From positions 1 to 33,949 of the forward strand of contig JAFZAB010000035.1 in assembly GCA_017548425.1 (NCBI GenBank): a DNA stretch of 33,949 nt, written 5' to 3'. The notes below the pieces were generated by a model. That model was not told the origin of the DNA. It made no database searches and saw only the letters and a program-made list of their open reading frames with translations. Each line of letters begins with the position of its first letter. Position 1 is the first letter of the stretch. The translations under genes and the position numbers were made by a program. Shown one piece after another: positions 1-7,732 of this stretch. Source of the stretch: Victivallales bacterium. GTDB taxonomy: Bacteria > Verrucomicrobiota > Lentisphaeria > Oligosphaerales > Oligosphaeraceae.

Positions 1-1
1 A

Positions 2-364
2 GCGGACAACGTCACGCTGTTGGAAGGCGATCTTTTCCAGCCGCTCCCGCTGGACTTGCAGTACGCGCTCATCACGGCCAATCCGCCGTATGTATCGTCC
101 GTTGAATATGAAACACTCGAGCCTGTCGTCAAAGAGCATGAACCGCAAATCGCGCTCGTCGCCGAAGAGGACGGCTTGGCCATCCTCCGCCGAATCGCCG
201 AAGAGGCGTTCGACCGTCTGCTGCCAAATGGATGGCTGATTTGTGAAATTGGCGACCGACATGGCCCGCGAATGAAAGACATTCTGCAAAACTTGCATTA
301 TAGTATAGTAATGGTAGAAAAAGACTACGCGGGGCATGACCGCTTCGCGATTGCAAAACGATAG
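2..364 (+). CDS. prmC: PrmC/HemK, release factor glutamine methyltransferase (3' part only)
   Basis: This is the C-terminal 120 residues of a gene that begins before the window; the reading frame is open from base 2. PrmC transfers a methyl group from SAM to the Gln of the GGQ motif in class I release factors. The NPPY signature, which positions the target glutamine, is visible near the left edge, followed by the family's conserved E-P region and the GWLICEIG strand of the Rossmann-type methyltransferase fold. The family is usually about 280 residues, so roughly 160 are missing. One of its substrates, RF2, is encoded at the other end of this window. In many bacteria prmC follows prfA, but that cannot be seen here. 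A short GC-rich hairpin overlaps the stop codon. Confidence 0.92.
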   Translation, partial: ADNVTLLEGDLFQPLPLDLQYALITANPPYVSSVEYETLEPVVKEHEPQIALVAEEDGLAILRRIAEEAFDRLLPNGWLICEIGDRHGPRMKDILQNLHYSIVMVEKDYAGHDRFAIAKR

Positions 365-378
365 CCGCCGAAGGCGGC
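364..378 (+). terminator. Short GC hairpin at end of prmC (weak terminator candidate)
   Basis: A perfect 6-bp GCCGCC/GGCGGC stem with a GAA loop begins on the last base of the prmC stop codon. No T-run follows directly; degenerate TATGGCT-type repeats come next (about 380-414). It could be an inefficient terminator or an mRNA 3'-end stabiliser. Confidence 0.35.
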
Positions 379-455
379 GCTTATGGCTGATGGCTTATGG
401 CCTTTGGCTTTAGTTTTTACTAAAAAATCGAATAGATAGTACAAGGCATCGTATC

Positions 456-3071
456 ATGACATTGTTTTTTCTCAGAATCTTCGCCAAAGTCGCGCTTTGG
501 CTTCGATACAGAATCCACGTCAGAGGACTTGAAGACATCAAGAAGCTCGGCGACAAGAGCATCCTCTTCCTGCCGAACCACCCCTGCCTCATCGATCCCG
601 TCATCGTCTCCACAACCCTCGTGAAGGATTTCAAACCGCGCGCCCTCGCGACGGAAAAGCAAGTCCGCACGACGCCGCTCCGTTATCTGCGGAAGCAACT
701 TAGAATATTGGAAATACCGGACTTGGGCATCGTCGGCAAAACGGGTATCGATAAAGTCGAAAAGCAGATCACCAACTGCGTCGATGCGTTGCGCAACGGC
801 GACAACGTCCTGCTCTATCCGGCGGGCCGCATCTACCGCAGCCGTTTCGAAGACCTCCGCGCCAACGGCGGCGTGAAGCGCATCATCGAACTGTATCCTG
901 AAGTCCGCATCGTGCTCGTCCGCACACGCGGCCTGTGGGGCTCCTCCTTCGGCCGCGCCAAAGGCTATCAGACGACGTTCACCGAAACCATTATCGGCAA
1001 CCTTAAAGCGTTGCTGTCCAACTTCTTGTTCTTCATGCCGCGGCGTGACGTCACCGTCGAATTCGTCAACTGCCCGGATGACTTCCCGAAACACGCCGAC
1101 AAAGAAGCCATCAACCGTTATCTGGAAGCCTTCTACAACGACAACGCGCCGCACAACCTCTACGTCCCCTACCACTGGTGGGAAAAAGGCGGTCCGCGCA
1201 CCATGCCGGAGCCGGAAAACTTCGCGCCGAAAATCAATACCGCCGACGTTCCGGAAGACGTCCGCAAGACCGTTTACGCCAAAATCCATGAGATGACCTC
1301 CAACAAAATCATCCATGACGCGGATCTGCTCGGCGCCAATCTCGGCCTCGACTCGTTGATGATCGCGGATTTGCAGCTGTGGATTCAGGAGACATTCGGC
1401 CATCAGGTCAACAATCCGGAAACCCTCCGCACCGTCGCCTCCGTGCTCATCGCCGCCATCGGCCAGAGCGACGGCATCCAGCCGTTGCGCCCCATTCCCA
1501 ACGAATGGTTCATCAAGCCGGACGCCACGCCGCTGGAAGTTCCTGAAGCCACAAAAGTTACGGAAGCCTTCCTGAAGAACGCCGCGAAATTCCCCAACCG
1601 TGTGCTGTTGGGCGATCAGAACAAAGGCGTCTGCTCCTACCGGAAAATGGTGCTCGCCATCATGGTTCTCAAAACCGCCTTTGAAAAAATTCCGGGCGAA
1701 CGCGTCGGCATTCTGATGCCCGCCTGCCTGCCCGTCGTACTCGTCTATTTTGCAGCGCTTTTCGCCAACAAAATTCCCGTCATGATCAACTGGACGGTCG
1801 GTCTCCGCAACATGCGCCACTGCCTTAAAAACGCCGCCGTCGAACATATTCTGACATCGTCCGTCGTCATCGAGCAGTTGGAAGGCCGCGGCACGCAGTT
1901 CGCGGAAATCAAAGACTCCTTCATCTATCTGGAAGAGATCGCCAAAGAGATTTCCGTCTTCACAAAGATCAGATGCCTGCTGGCCAGCAAGTTCAATTGG
2001 TCGTCGCTCCGCAACGCGCCCGTGCAGGACACGGCCGTCATCCTCTTCACGTCCGGATCCGAAAACCTGCCGAAGGCCGTTCCGCTCACCCATGAAAATC
2101 TGTTGAACGACGCCAAATACGCCATGAAGCACATCGACATGACGTTGGACGACTGCATCCTCGCCATGCTTCCGCCGTTCCATTCCTTCGGCGTCATGAT
2201 CAATTTCATCATCTCCACCTGCTCCAACTGCCGCCTCGTCTTCCATCCGAATCCGACGGAAGGCGAGATGCTCGCCCGCATCGTCGCAGCCTATCGCGTC
2301 ACGATGGCCGTCGGCACGCCGACGTTCATCGCAGGCATATTCCGCAACGCGCCAATCGAACAAGTCCAATCCATTCGCATGACCATCACCGGCGCGGAAA
2401 AATGCCCGCAGAGCACCTACGATCTGATCCATTCGAAGTGTCCAAAAGCCGCTGTTCTGGAAGGTTACGGCATCACGGAATGCGGCCCCATCGCCGCTTT
2501 GAATCCAATCACCCATCCGAAACAGGGCACGCTCGGCCTGCCCATCGGCTGCGAAGAATGGACCGTTCGAGACGAAAATCTCCAGCCTGTCCCGCCGAAC
2601 ACGACAGGCATGCTCTATCTCCGCGGCGCGAACGTCTTCAGCGGCTATATGAACTTCGACGGACCATCGCCGTTCGTCACAATCGACGGCAAGGAGTTCT
2701 ACCAGTCGGGCGATCTCGTCTCCGCGGACGAAGAAGGCTTCCTCACGTTCAAAGGCCGCAAGAAACGCTTCGTCAAAATCGCCGGCGAAATGGTCTCCCT
2801 GCCCGCCATCGAGGAAGTCCTCCAGAGAAACTACAAATCGGCGGACGAATCGCTGGCCATCGCCGTCGAATCCGTTGGAACGGAGGAACATCCGGACATC
2901 ACGCTGTTCACGACGCTTGATCTGGACCGCGACGAAGTCAACCGCACCATCCGCGAAGCAGGCTTCTCCGCCATTCACAGCATCAAGCAAATCGTCAAAC
3001 TCAACGAAATTCCCGTGCTCGGCACTGGCAAGACGGACTACCGTTCCCTCAAAACCATGTCCGTCAACTGA
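456..3071 (+). CDS. Three-domain fusion: PlsC-type acyltransferase, acyl carrier protein, AMP-dependent acyl-ACP/CoA ligase
   Basis: This 871-residue protein resembles the bifunctional Aas acyltransferase/acyl-ACP synthetase with a carrier domain added. Residues 1-240 are a lysophospholipid acyltransferase domain with the catalytic H42-X4-D47 motif and a PAGR block at 122-125 in the place of the usual EGTR motif. Residues about 265-345 are a carrier-protein domain with a GLDSL phosphopantetheine site at Ser300. Residues about 365-870 are an adenylate-forming ligase: TSGS phosphate loop at 532, YGITE at 671-675, YQSGD at 749-753 and the A10 GTGK lysine at 859. The likely job is to activate free fatty acids, load them on the built-in carrier and transfer them to lysophospholipid at the inner membrane. 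Only an AAGG-like ribosome site precedes the start. A polyketide-type or lipid A-related role cannot be excluded. Confidence 0.88.
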   Translation: MTLFFLRIFAKVALWLRYRIHVRGLEDIKKLGDKSILFLPNHPCLIDPVIVSTTLVKDFKPRALATEKQVRTTPLRYLRKQLRILEIPDLGIVGKTGIDKVEKQITNCVDALRNGDNVLLYPAGRIYRSRFEDLRANGGVKRIIELYPEVRIVLVRTRGLWGSSFGRAKGYQTTFTETIIGNLKALLSNFLFFMPRRDVTVEFVNCPDDFPKHADKEAINRYLEAFYNDNAPHNLYVPYHWWEKGGPRTMPEPENFAPKINTADVPEDVRKTVYAKIHEMTSNKIIHDADLLGANLGLDSLMIADLQLWIQETFGHQVNNPETLRTVASVLIAAIGQSDGIQPLRPIPNEWFIKPDATPLEVPEATKVTEAFLKNAAKFPNRVLLGDQNKGVCSYRKMVLAIMVLKTAFEKIPGERVGILMPACLPVVLVYFAALFANKIPVMINWTVGLRNMRHCLKNAAVEHILTSSVVIEQLEGRGTQFAEIKDSFIYLEEIAKEISVFTKIRCLLASKFNWSSLRNAPVQDTAVILFTSGSENLPKAVPLTHENLLNDAKYAMKHIDMTLDDCILAMLPPFHSFGVMINFIISTCSNCRLVFHPNPTEGEMLARIVAAYRVTMAVGTPTFIAGIFRNAPIEQVQSIRMTITGAEKCPQSTYDLIHSKCPKAAVLEGYGITECGPIAALNPITHPKQGTLGLPIGCEEWTVRDENLQPVPPNTTGMLYLRGANVFSGYMNFDGPSPFVTIDGKEFYQSGDLVSADEEGFLTFKGRKKRFVKIAGEMVSLPAIEEVLQRNYKSADESLAIAVESVGTEEHPDITLFTTLDLDRDEVNRTIREAGFSAIHSIKQIVKLNEIPVLGTGKTDYRSLKTMSVN

Positions 3072-3075
3072 CCAG

Positions 3076-3171
3076 GAGGTGCCATCGGCGTCACGCCGTT
3101 GGCCAAAGAGGTGCCATCGGCGTCACGCCGTTGGCCAAAGAGGTGCCATCGGCGTCACGCCGTTGGCTAAA
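3076..3171 (+). repeat. Three tandem 32-bp palindromic repeats upstream of the PSP1 gene
   Basis: Three consecutive 32-bp units start at 3076, 3108 and 3140. The first two are identical and the third has a C-to-T change near its end. Each unit contains GCCA-t-CGGCGT-c-ACGCCG-t-TGGC, a near-perfect 23-nt palindrome able to form a hairpin. The array fills almost all of the gap between the acyltransferase fusion and the PSP1 gene. There are no spacers, so it is not a CRISPR array. Confidence 0.9.
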
Positions 3172-3192
3172 AACATACCTTAATAATATATT

Positions 3193-4335
3193 ATGAAGCA
3201 ACTGTACAAAATCGAAGTGGCCCCCGGCCTCGAATACGAAAGCATCGCGGAATGCGGCCTCGGCCTGAAACTGAACGACAGAGTCGTCGTCCAATGCGAA
3301 CGCTATCTCGACTACGCGAAAGTCACGAAAATCTGCGGCGATCCCATTCTGGACGAAGCGGAATTCGAACGGCAGCGCGCCATGAACACAAAAGGCCGCC
3401 ATATCGAAGGCCAGAAAATCCCGCAGATCCTCCGCATCGCCACACAGGAAGACATCGACAAAGCGAAAGACAATGACGTCCAGGCATTTACAGCGCATAA
3501 CAAAACGCTTGAACGCATCAAGGCTCATGGCCTTGAGATGAAACTCATCCAGACGCATTACTCCTTCGACAAGACTCTCATCATCTTCCAATTCTCCGCA
3601 GACGGACGAATTGATTTCCGCGAACTCCTCCGCGATCTTTCCGGCCTTCTGAAAGTGCGCGTCGAACTGCGGCAGGTCGGTGTGCGCGACGAAGCGTCCA
3701 TTCTCGGCGGCGTCGGAACATGCGGACGTCCATTCTGCTGCGCGAAGTTCCTCAACACCTTCAACAGCATCAACGTGAAAATGGCGAAACAGCAAGGCCT
3801 TTCGCTCAATCCACAGAACATTTCCGGCTGTTGCGGCCGCCTGAAATGCTGCCTTCAGTTCGAAGCCGAAATCTACAAGGAAATCAGCGCCGAAGCCAAT
3901 CAGCGGCAGGCGGAAGACGTTGCCATGGACGATGATGCGGATTTCACAGACGAAATGGACGACGTGCAGGCCGTGCGTCTGCAGCCGCTCCGCGAAGAAG
4001 AACCGTCCAACAATTTCCAAAGGCCGCAGCAGCAAGGCGGCAACAACCGCCCGCCGCAGCAGCGTCCGCGTAACAACAACGGCCAGAACAATAACCAGCA
4101 ACGTCAGAACAACAACGGCGGACAGAACAACAACAATCAGCAGCGGCGGTTCGACGGCAACCAGAACAACCGCAACAACAACAATAACAACAACAACCGT
4201 CCGCGCAACAACAATAATAACAACAACGGCGGCAATAACAACGGGCAGCAGCAGAAACAGCACAAGAATCCGCCCAAACGTCCCATGCCGCCGCCAGACA
4301 AGCAAGTCAAACATCCTCTTCCGCCCGAGGCCTAG
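3193..4335 (+). CDS. PSP1-domain (RicT/YaaT-like) protein with Asn/Gln-rich disordered tail
   Basis: Residues 1-235 match the PSP1 C-terminal family, whose Bacillus member RicT (YaaT) works in an Fe-S-containing complex that controls RNase Y and RNA maturation. The family cysteine motifs are present: CGRPFCC (C177, C182, C183) and CCGRLKCC (C213, C214, C219, C220), which fit Fe-S cluster binding. Residues 230-265 are acidic. From about 273 to 355 the chain is low complexity, dominated by Asn with Gln, Gly and Arg, including runs of seven to eight Asn, and it ends in a Pro/Lys-rich segment. Such a tail suggests a disordered, possibly RNA-binding or condensate-forming region. The 32-bp repeat array lies directly upstream, and the start ATG follows an AT-rich leader without a Shine-Dalgarno sequence. 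Confidence 0.88.
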   Translation: MKQLYKIEVAPGLEYESIAECGLGLKLNDRVVVQCERYLDYAKVTKICGDPILDEAEFERQRAMNTKGRHIEGQKIPQILRIATQEDIDKAKDNDVQAFTAHNKTLERIKAHGLEMKLIQTHYSFDKTLIIFQFSADGRIDFRELLRDLSGLLKVRVELRQVGVRDEASILGGVGTCGRPFCCAKFLNTFNSINVKMAKQQGLSLNPQNISGCCGRLKCCLQFEAEIYKEISAEANQRQAEDVAMDDDADFTDEMDDVQAVRLQPLREEEPSNNFQRPQQQGGNNRPPQQRPRNNNGQNNNQQRQNNNGGQNNNNQQRRFDGNQNNRNNNNNNNNRPRNNNNNNNGGNNNGQQQKQHKNPPKRPMPPPDKQVKHPLPPEA

Positions 4336-4344
4336 CCTCTGGAG

Positions 4345-4492
4345 AGCTTAAAGCTTAGAGCTTAAAGCTTAAAGCCGAAAGCAAAAAGCAAAGCTCTTAA
4401 GCCACAATTCTACTAGTATTCTAGCCTCCTAGCCTCCTAGCCTCCTAGCCCTGCCTTTATGCTTTAAGCTTTTAGCTTTAAGCTTTTAGCTA
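4345..4492. repeat. Intergenic block of short tandem repeats (AGCTTAA, CCTCCTAG, GCTTTAAGCTTTTA)
   Basis: The 162-bp gap between the PSP1 and Wzy-like genes is almost entirely short repeats: AGCTTAA-type heptamers (about 4345-4375), three CCTCCTAG octamers (about 4425-4448) and GCTTTAAGCTTTTA units (about 4461-4490). The first and last blocks are complementary in type, so the RNA could fold back. No other gene or clear promoter is visible. Confidence 0.8.
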
Positions 4493-4497
4493 CTAAA

Positions 4498-6498
4498 ATG
4501 TCACGCAAAATCCTCCGAATCTATATCTGCGCCTTCGCCTTCCTGCTACCGTTCCTCTTCGGAAGCTACGCCAGCGGGACGGAGCAGCCGAACTTTCCGG
4601 TCAGCCTGCTCGAATGGCTCGTCAGCGGCCTGACACCGTCATGGCCGGCATGGCTCGCGCCTATCTTCGCGGGCGTCGCGTTGCTCGCCGCGGCCATCAT
4701 TCATCGCCCCCCTGCGAAAAGCCGTTTTCTGCCGCTCTGCCTCCTGTGGGGACTGCCGCTAATTGGCGGTCTGATCGGTATTTGCGTCACAACAGAAAAT
4801 GACTATGCCCGCAACTGGCTCATTCATTTTACGGGCGCTTTGGCTTTCGCCATTGCCGTCAAATGGACGGCGGACAACGACGACAAACTGCTGCCCAGCC
4901 TGCTCTCCTCCATCGTCGCGGCCTCCATCCTCCTCTGCCTGTGCGGCTGGTATCAGCATTTCATCGGTCTGGACAGCATGCTACAGATGTTCCGTGAAAA
5001 TGCCGCCAGAACGGGCATCCCGCTGGACGGGCAGTTGGAGCAGAAACTGTTGCAAAAACGAATCTACGCGTTCTTTATCGACCCCAACCTGCTGGCGGCC
5101 CATCTCATTCTGCTTGCGCCACTTGCAATCGTTGTATTCAGCCGTTGGAGCCGTCATTTCCAGCCCGCCAACGTCAGCCGCCCTGTCTTCATCATCGGCG
5201 GTATTTTATTATATGTCATCACGATTTTCTGGACAGGCAGCCGCGGCGGCGCCATCGGCCTCTGCATAGGCGTTGCCGTTTTCATCTGGTGCCAACCGTT
5301 CATCCAGAAATTCCGCTGGCGGTGGTTGCTACCGATCGCGGCGGCCATCGGCATCGTCGCCATCGTCGCCGTGGCGGCCCGCAGCAAAGAACGCGAAGGC
5401 GCGAAATCCGCCTCCGCCCGCATGAACTACTACAAAGTTTGTGTCCAGATGTTCAAGTATCGTCCACTGACAGGGCAAGGGCTCGGTGAATTCTTTCCGA
5501 ACTATATGCGGCTCAAGCCTTTGACGGCGGAAGAGACGCGCGATCCGCACAACTTCCTGCTCGGCATGATGGCCCAATGCGGCATCATCGGCGGCATCGC
5601 CGCGCTCATCGCCCTGCTCTTCCCGTTCGCATTGGCGTTGAAGGGAAAACTGGCGGACGCCGCTTCGCCGTCCGCCGAACTGCTGCCCGCCGTTTTGGCG
5701 GGGCTCGCCGCATGGTCCACCCACACGTTGTTTGAATTCAACGAACTCATTCCGGGCACGTTCTTCATCGTCGGCTGGTTCATTTGCTTTGCGCTGCCCA
5801 CCGCCGCTGACGATGCCAAACGGCTTCCTGCATGGACGCGCATTCCCGCCATCTTGCTGGCCGTCGCCGCCTTGATTCCGCTCCTTCGTATTCCCGCCGA
5901 ATACGAACTCCAGATGATCGAACGCGGCGAAGCCGGCGGCAATCCATTCGGCCTGCTGAAAGAACTCGACGACAAATTGCCGCGCTCCATCGGCCCTGCC
6001 CAAATGCGTTTCACGCCATGCCTGAACGCCATCGCGCCACGGGCGGGCACATTGCCGACCAAACAGACCATGCCGCTGGATTTCGCCGCCGAAAACGCGT
6101 GGCAGGCGGCGAACATGCTCGTCAAACGCGCGCCGCATCGCTCATCACATTGGTATAAAGTCGCCATGACCGCCGCCGCGACACGCAAATGGGACGAAGC
6201 CACCCACGCCATCTTCAAGGCGCGCACATGGTATCCAACCAACGGCGACTACTGCCTGCTGGACGTCGTCATCCAAGCCCAACGCGCGGAGTGGGTTAGC
6301 TTCGTGCGGCTTGCCGATGTGAAAATGCATGAACAGGAAGACAATTCCGTTCTCGCGCTTTACGACATCCCCGAAACCTTTGTTCCGCAATTCAAGGAAA
6401 TAACGGAATTGGCCAATTCCATGAACATCCATTTGCAGGACGGTCGGCCCGTCCGCTTCCAATTCACCCCTATCCCCACACCACAAACCGCACCATGA
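4498..6498 (+). CDS. O-antigen ligase / Wzy-polymerase-like polytopic membrane protein
   Basis: The 666-residue protein has roughly ten to twelve predicted membrane helices in residues 10-470, then a soluble C-terminal part of about 200 residues. The TGSRGG motif (246-251) at a helix end and the large loop ending in DPHNFLLG (H351) followed by a CGIIGG helix are hallmarks of the Wzy_C/O-antigen ligase family, which polymerises or transfers lipid-linked glycans on the periplasmic side. The C-terminal region, with RAPHRSSHW and repeated helix pairs, could be a TPR-like extension. The stop overlaps the gmk start by 4 bp (ATGA), which suggests translational coupling. No glycosyltransferases lie next to it, so the glycan is unknown. 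Ligase versus polymerase cannot be decided from sequence. Confidence 0.8.
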   Translation: MSRKILRIYICAFAFLLPFLFGSYASGTEQPNFPVSLLEWLVSGLTPSWPAWLAPIFAGVALLAAAIIHRPPAKSRFLPLCLLWGLPLIGGLIGICVTTENDYARNWLIHFTGALAFAIAVKWTADNDDKLLPSLLSSIVAASILLCLCGWYQHFIGLDSMLQMFRENAARTGIPLDGQLEQKLLQKRIYAFFIDPNLLAAHLILLAPLAIVVFSRWSRHFQPANVSRPVFIIGGILLYVITIFWTGSRGGAIGLCIGVAVFIWCQPFIQKFRWRWLLPIAAAIGIVAIVAVAARSKEREGAKSASARMNYYKVCVQMFKYRPLTGQGLGEFFPNYMRLKPLTAEETRDPHNFLLGMMAQCGIIGGIAALIALLFPFALALKGKLADAASPSAELLPAVLAGLAAWSTHTLFEFNELIPGTFFIVGWFICFALPTAADDAKRLPAWTRIPAILLAVAALIPLLRIPAEYELQMIERGEAGGNPFGLLKELDDKLPRSIGPAQMRFTPCLNAIAPRAGTLPTKQTMPLDFAAENAWQAANMLVKRAPHRSSHWYKVAMTAAATRKWDEATHAIFKARTWYPTNGDYCLLDVVIQAQRAEWVSFVRLADVKMHEQEDNSVLALYDIPETFVPQFKEITELANSMNIHLQDGRPVRFQFTPIPTPQTAP

Positions 6499-7115
6499 AA
6501 CGTCTCGGAACCGCCATCATCCTCTCCGGCCCAAGCGGCGTCGGAAAATCCACCGTCTGCTCCTTCCTCTTCAAAAAATACGCGGAGCTCAAATTCTCCG
6601 TCTCCTGCACGACGCGTGCCCCACGGCCTGGCGAAGTCGATGGCGTCGCATACCATTTTCTCACCATCGATGATTTCAAACGCCGCATCGACGCAGGCGA
6701 CTTTCTCGAATGGGCGGAAGTCCACGGCAACTACTACGGCACGTTGAAGCAGGAAGTCAAACCACGTGTTATCAACGGTCAAGACATCATACTCGACATC
6801 GACGTGCAGGGCATGCGGCTCGTCCGCAAATCCGTTTTGGCCGAGCCGGAATGGGGCCCCTCCGTCATTTCCGTCTTCCTTGCGCCGCCATCCTTTGCGG
6901 CTCTCGAACAACGCCTTCGCGGACGCGGCACCGAAACGGAGGAATCCATCCAGAAACGCCTCGGCAACGCCGCGAAGGAACTCGCCGCATGGCGTGAATA
7001 CGACTATATCGTCGTCAACGACGTCGCCGAACAGGCCGCCAACCGCCTCGACGCGATTCTGACCGCCGCCCACGCCCGCACGGCGACTTGCCTCGAAGCG
7101 CCGTGGCTTGCATAA
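6495..7115 (+). CDS. gmk: Guanylate kinase
   Basis: The 206-residue length is normal for the family. The enzyme phosphorylates GMP to GDP with ATP. The P-loop GPSGVGKST spans residues 12-20. The GMP-binding segment TTRAPRPGEVDG...YHF and the lid-region RLRGRGTE...IQKRL follow in the expected order, with the YDYIVVND motif near the end. The ATG overlaps the stop of the Wzy-like gene by 4 bp, so the two are probably translated together, and coaC follows 36 bp later. In many bacteria gmk is followed by rpoZ and then coaBC; no rpoZ is visible here. Confidence 0.96.
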   Translation: MKRLGTAIILSGPSGVGKSTVCSFLFKKYAELKFSVSCTTRAPRPGEVDGVAYHFLTIDDFKRRIDAGDFLEWAEVHGNYYGTLKQEVKPRVINGQDIILDIDVQGMRLVRKSVLAEPEWGPSVISVFLAPPSFAALEQRLRGRGTETEESIQKRLGNAAKELAAWREYDYIVVNDVAEQAANRLDAILTAAHARTATCLEAPWLA

Positions 7116-7151
7116 CATTTTATCTGAAAACCACTTGAGGGAAATCACGAC

Positions 7152-7694
7152 ATGAAGAAAGTCATCGTTCTCGGCATCACAGGCTCCATCGCCGCCTACA
7201 AAGGCGCCGACCTCTGCTCGCAGCTCGTCAAAGCGGGCCATGACGTCCATGTCATCATGACGAAATCCGCCATGCAGCTCGTCACGCCGCGGACGTTCTT
7301 TACGATTTCCCGAAATCCCGTCGTGACAGACCTTTGGGAGACTCCAGACTGGAAGCCGGAGCACATCGATTTGGCCGAACAGGCCGATCTATTGCTCATC
7401 GCGCCAGCTACCGCCAACATCATCGCCAAAATGGCATGGGGCTTGGCGGACGACGCGCTTTCGACGTATCACATCTCCCACACAGGCCCTGTCATCGTCG
7501 CCCCCGCGATGAATTTCCGCATGTGGCAGCATCCCGCCACGCAGCAGAATTGCAAGACGTTGCAGAAACGAGGCGTCATTTTCGTCGGCCCCGCCGAAGG
7601 CCGTCTGGCCTGCGGCGCGCCTGGCAAAGGCCGTTTCGCTCCCGTGGAGGAAATTCTGGAAGCGGTGGGAAAAAGCCTAGAAGCAAAAAACTAG
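7152..7694 (+). CDS. coaC: Phosphopantothenoylcysteine decarboxylase (stand-alone CoaC)
   Basis: The 180-residue HFCD-family flavoprotein decarboxylates 4'-phosphopantothenoylcysteine to 4'-phosphopantetheine in coenzyme A synthesis. It starts with the FMN-binding GITGSIAAYK motif. The three residues known to matter in the Dfp/CoaC family are present: His71 in EHIDLAEQAD, Asn121 in the PAMNFRMW motif, and Cys154 in GRLACGAPGKGR. It ends where the CoaB synthetase domain would begin in the usual bifunctional CoaBC, so CoaB must be encoded elsewhere. A GAGGG ribosome site lies about 10 bp before the ATG. It is likely co-transcribed with gmk. Confidence 0.93.
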   Translation: MKKVIVLGITGSIAAYKGADLCSQLVKAGHDVHVIMTKSAMQLVTPRTFFTISRNPVVTDLWETPDWKPEHIDLAEQADLLLIAPATANIIAKMAWGLADDALSTYHISHTGPVIVAPAMNFRMWQHPATQQNCKTLQKRGVIFVGPAEGRLACGAPGKGRFAPVEEILEAVGKSLEAKN

Positions 7695-7730
7695 ATTTCT
7701 AGAAGTCTAAAAGCCTAGAATACTAGCCAT
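7684..7730. repeat. CTAGAA-type degenerate short repeats at the convergent coaC/kamA junction
   Basis: The last codons of coaC and the 38-bp gap to the kamA stop are made of degenerate repeats around CTAGA/TCTAGAA/CTAGAATACTAG, several of which are self-complementary. This may act as a weak bidirectional end signal, or it may belong to the window-wide class of short intergenic repeats. Confidence 0.5.
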
Positions 7731-7732
7731 AT

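Noticed and set aside
420..2990. 856-codon minus-strand open frame opposite the acyltransferase fusion
   Set aside because: It is a mirror of the strongly GC-biased plus-strand gene, with an Asp/Gly/Arg/Val-rich composition and no domains. The plus strand carries a full set of catalytic motifs.
3076..3171. CRISPR array
   Set aside because: The 32-bp units are directly adjacent without variable spacers, and no cas genes are present.
3091..4314. Minus-strand frame with poly-Val/Ile stretches opposite the PSP1 gene
   Set aside because: The Val/Leu runs are the antisense of the Asn codons in the tail. There is no ribosome site, and the PSP1 Cys motifs are on the other strand.
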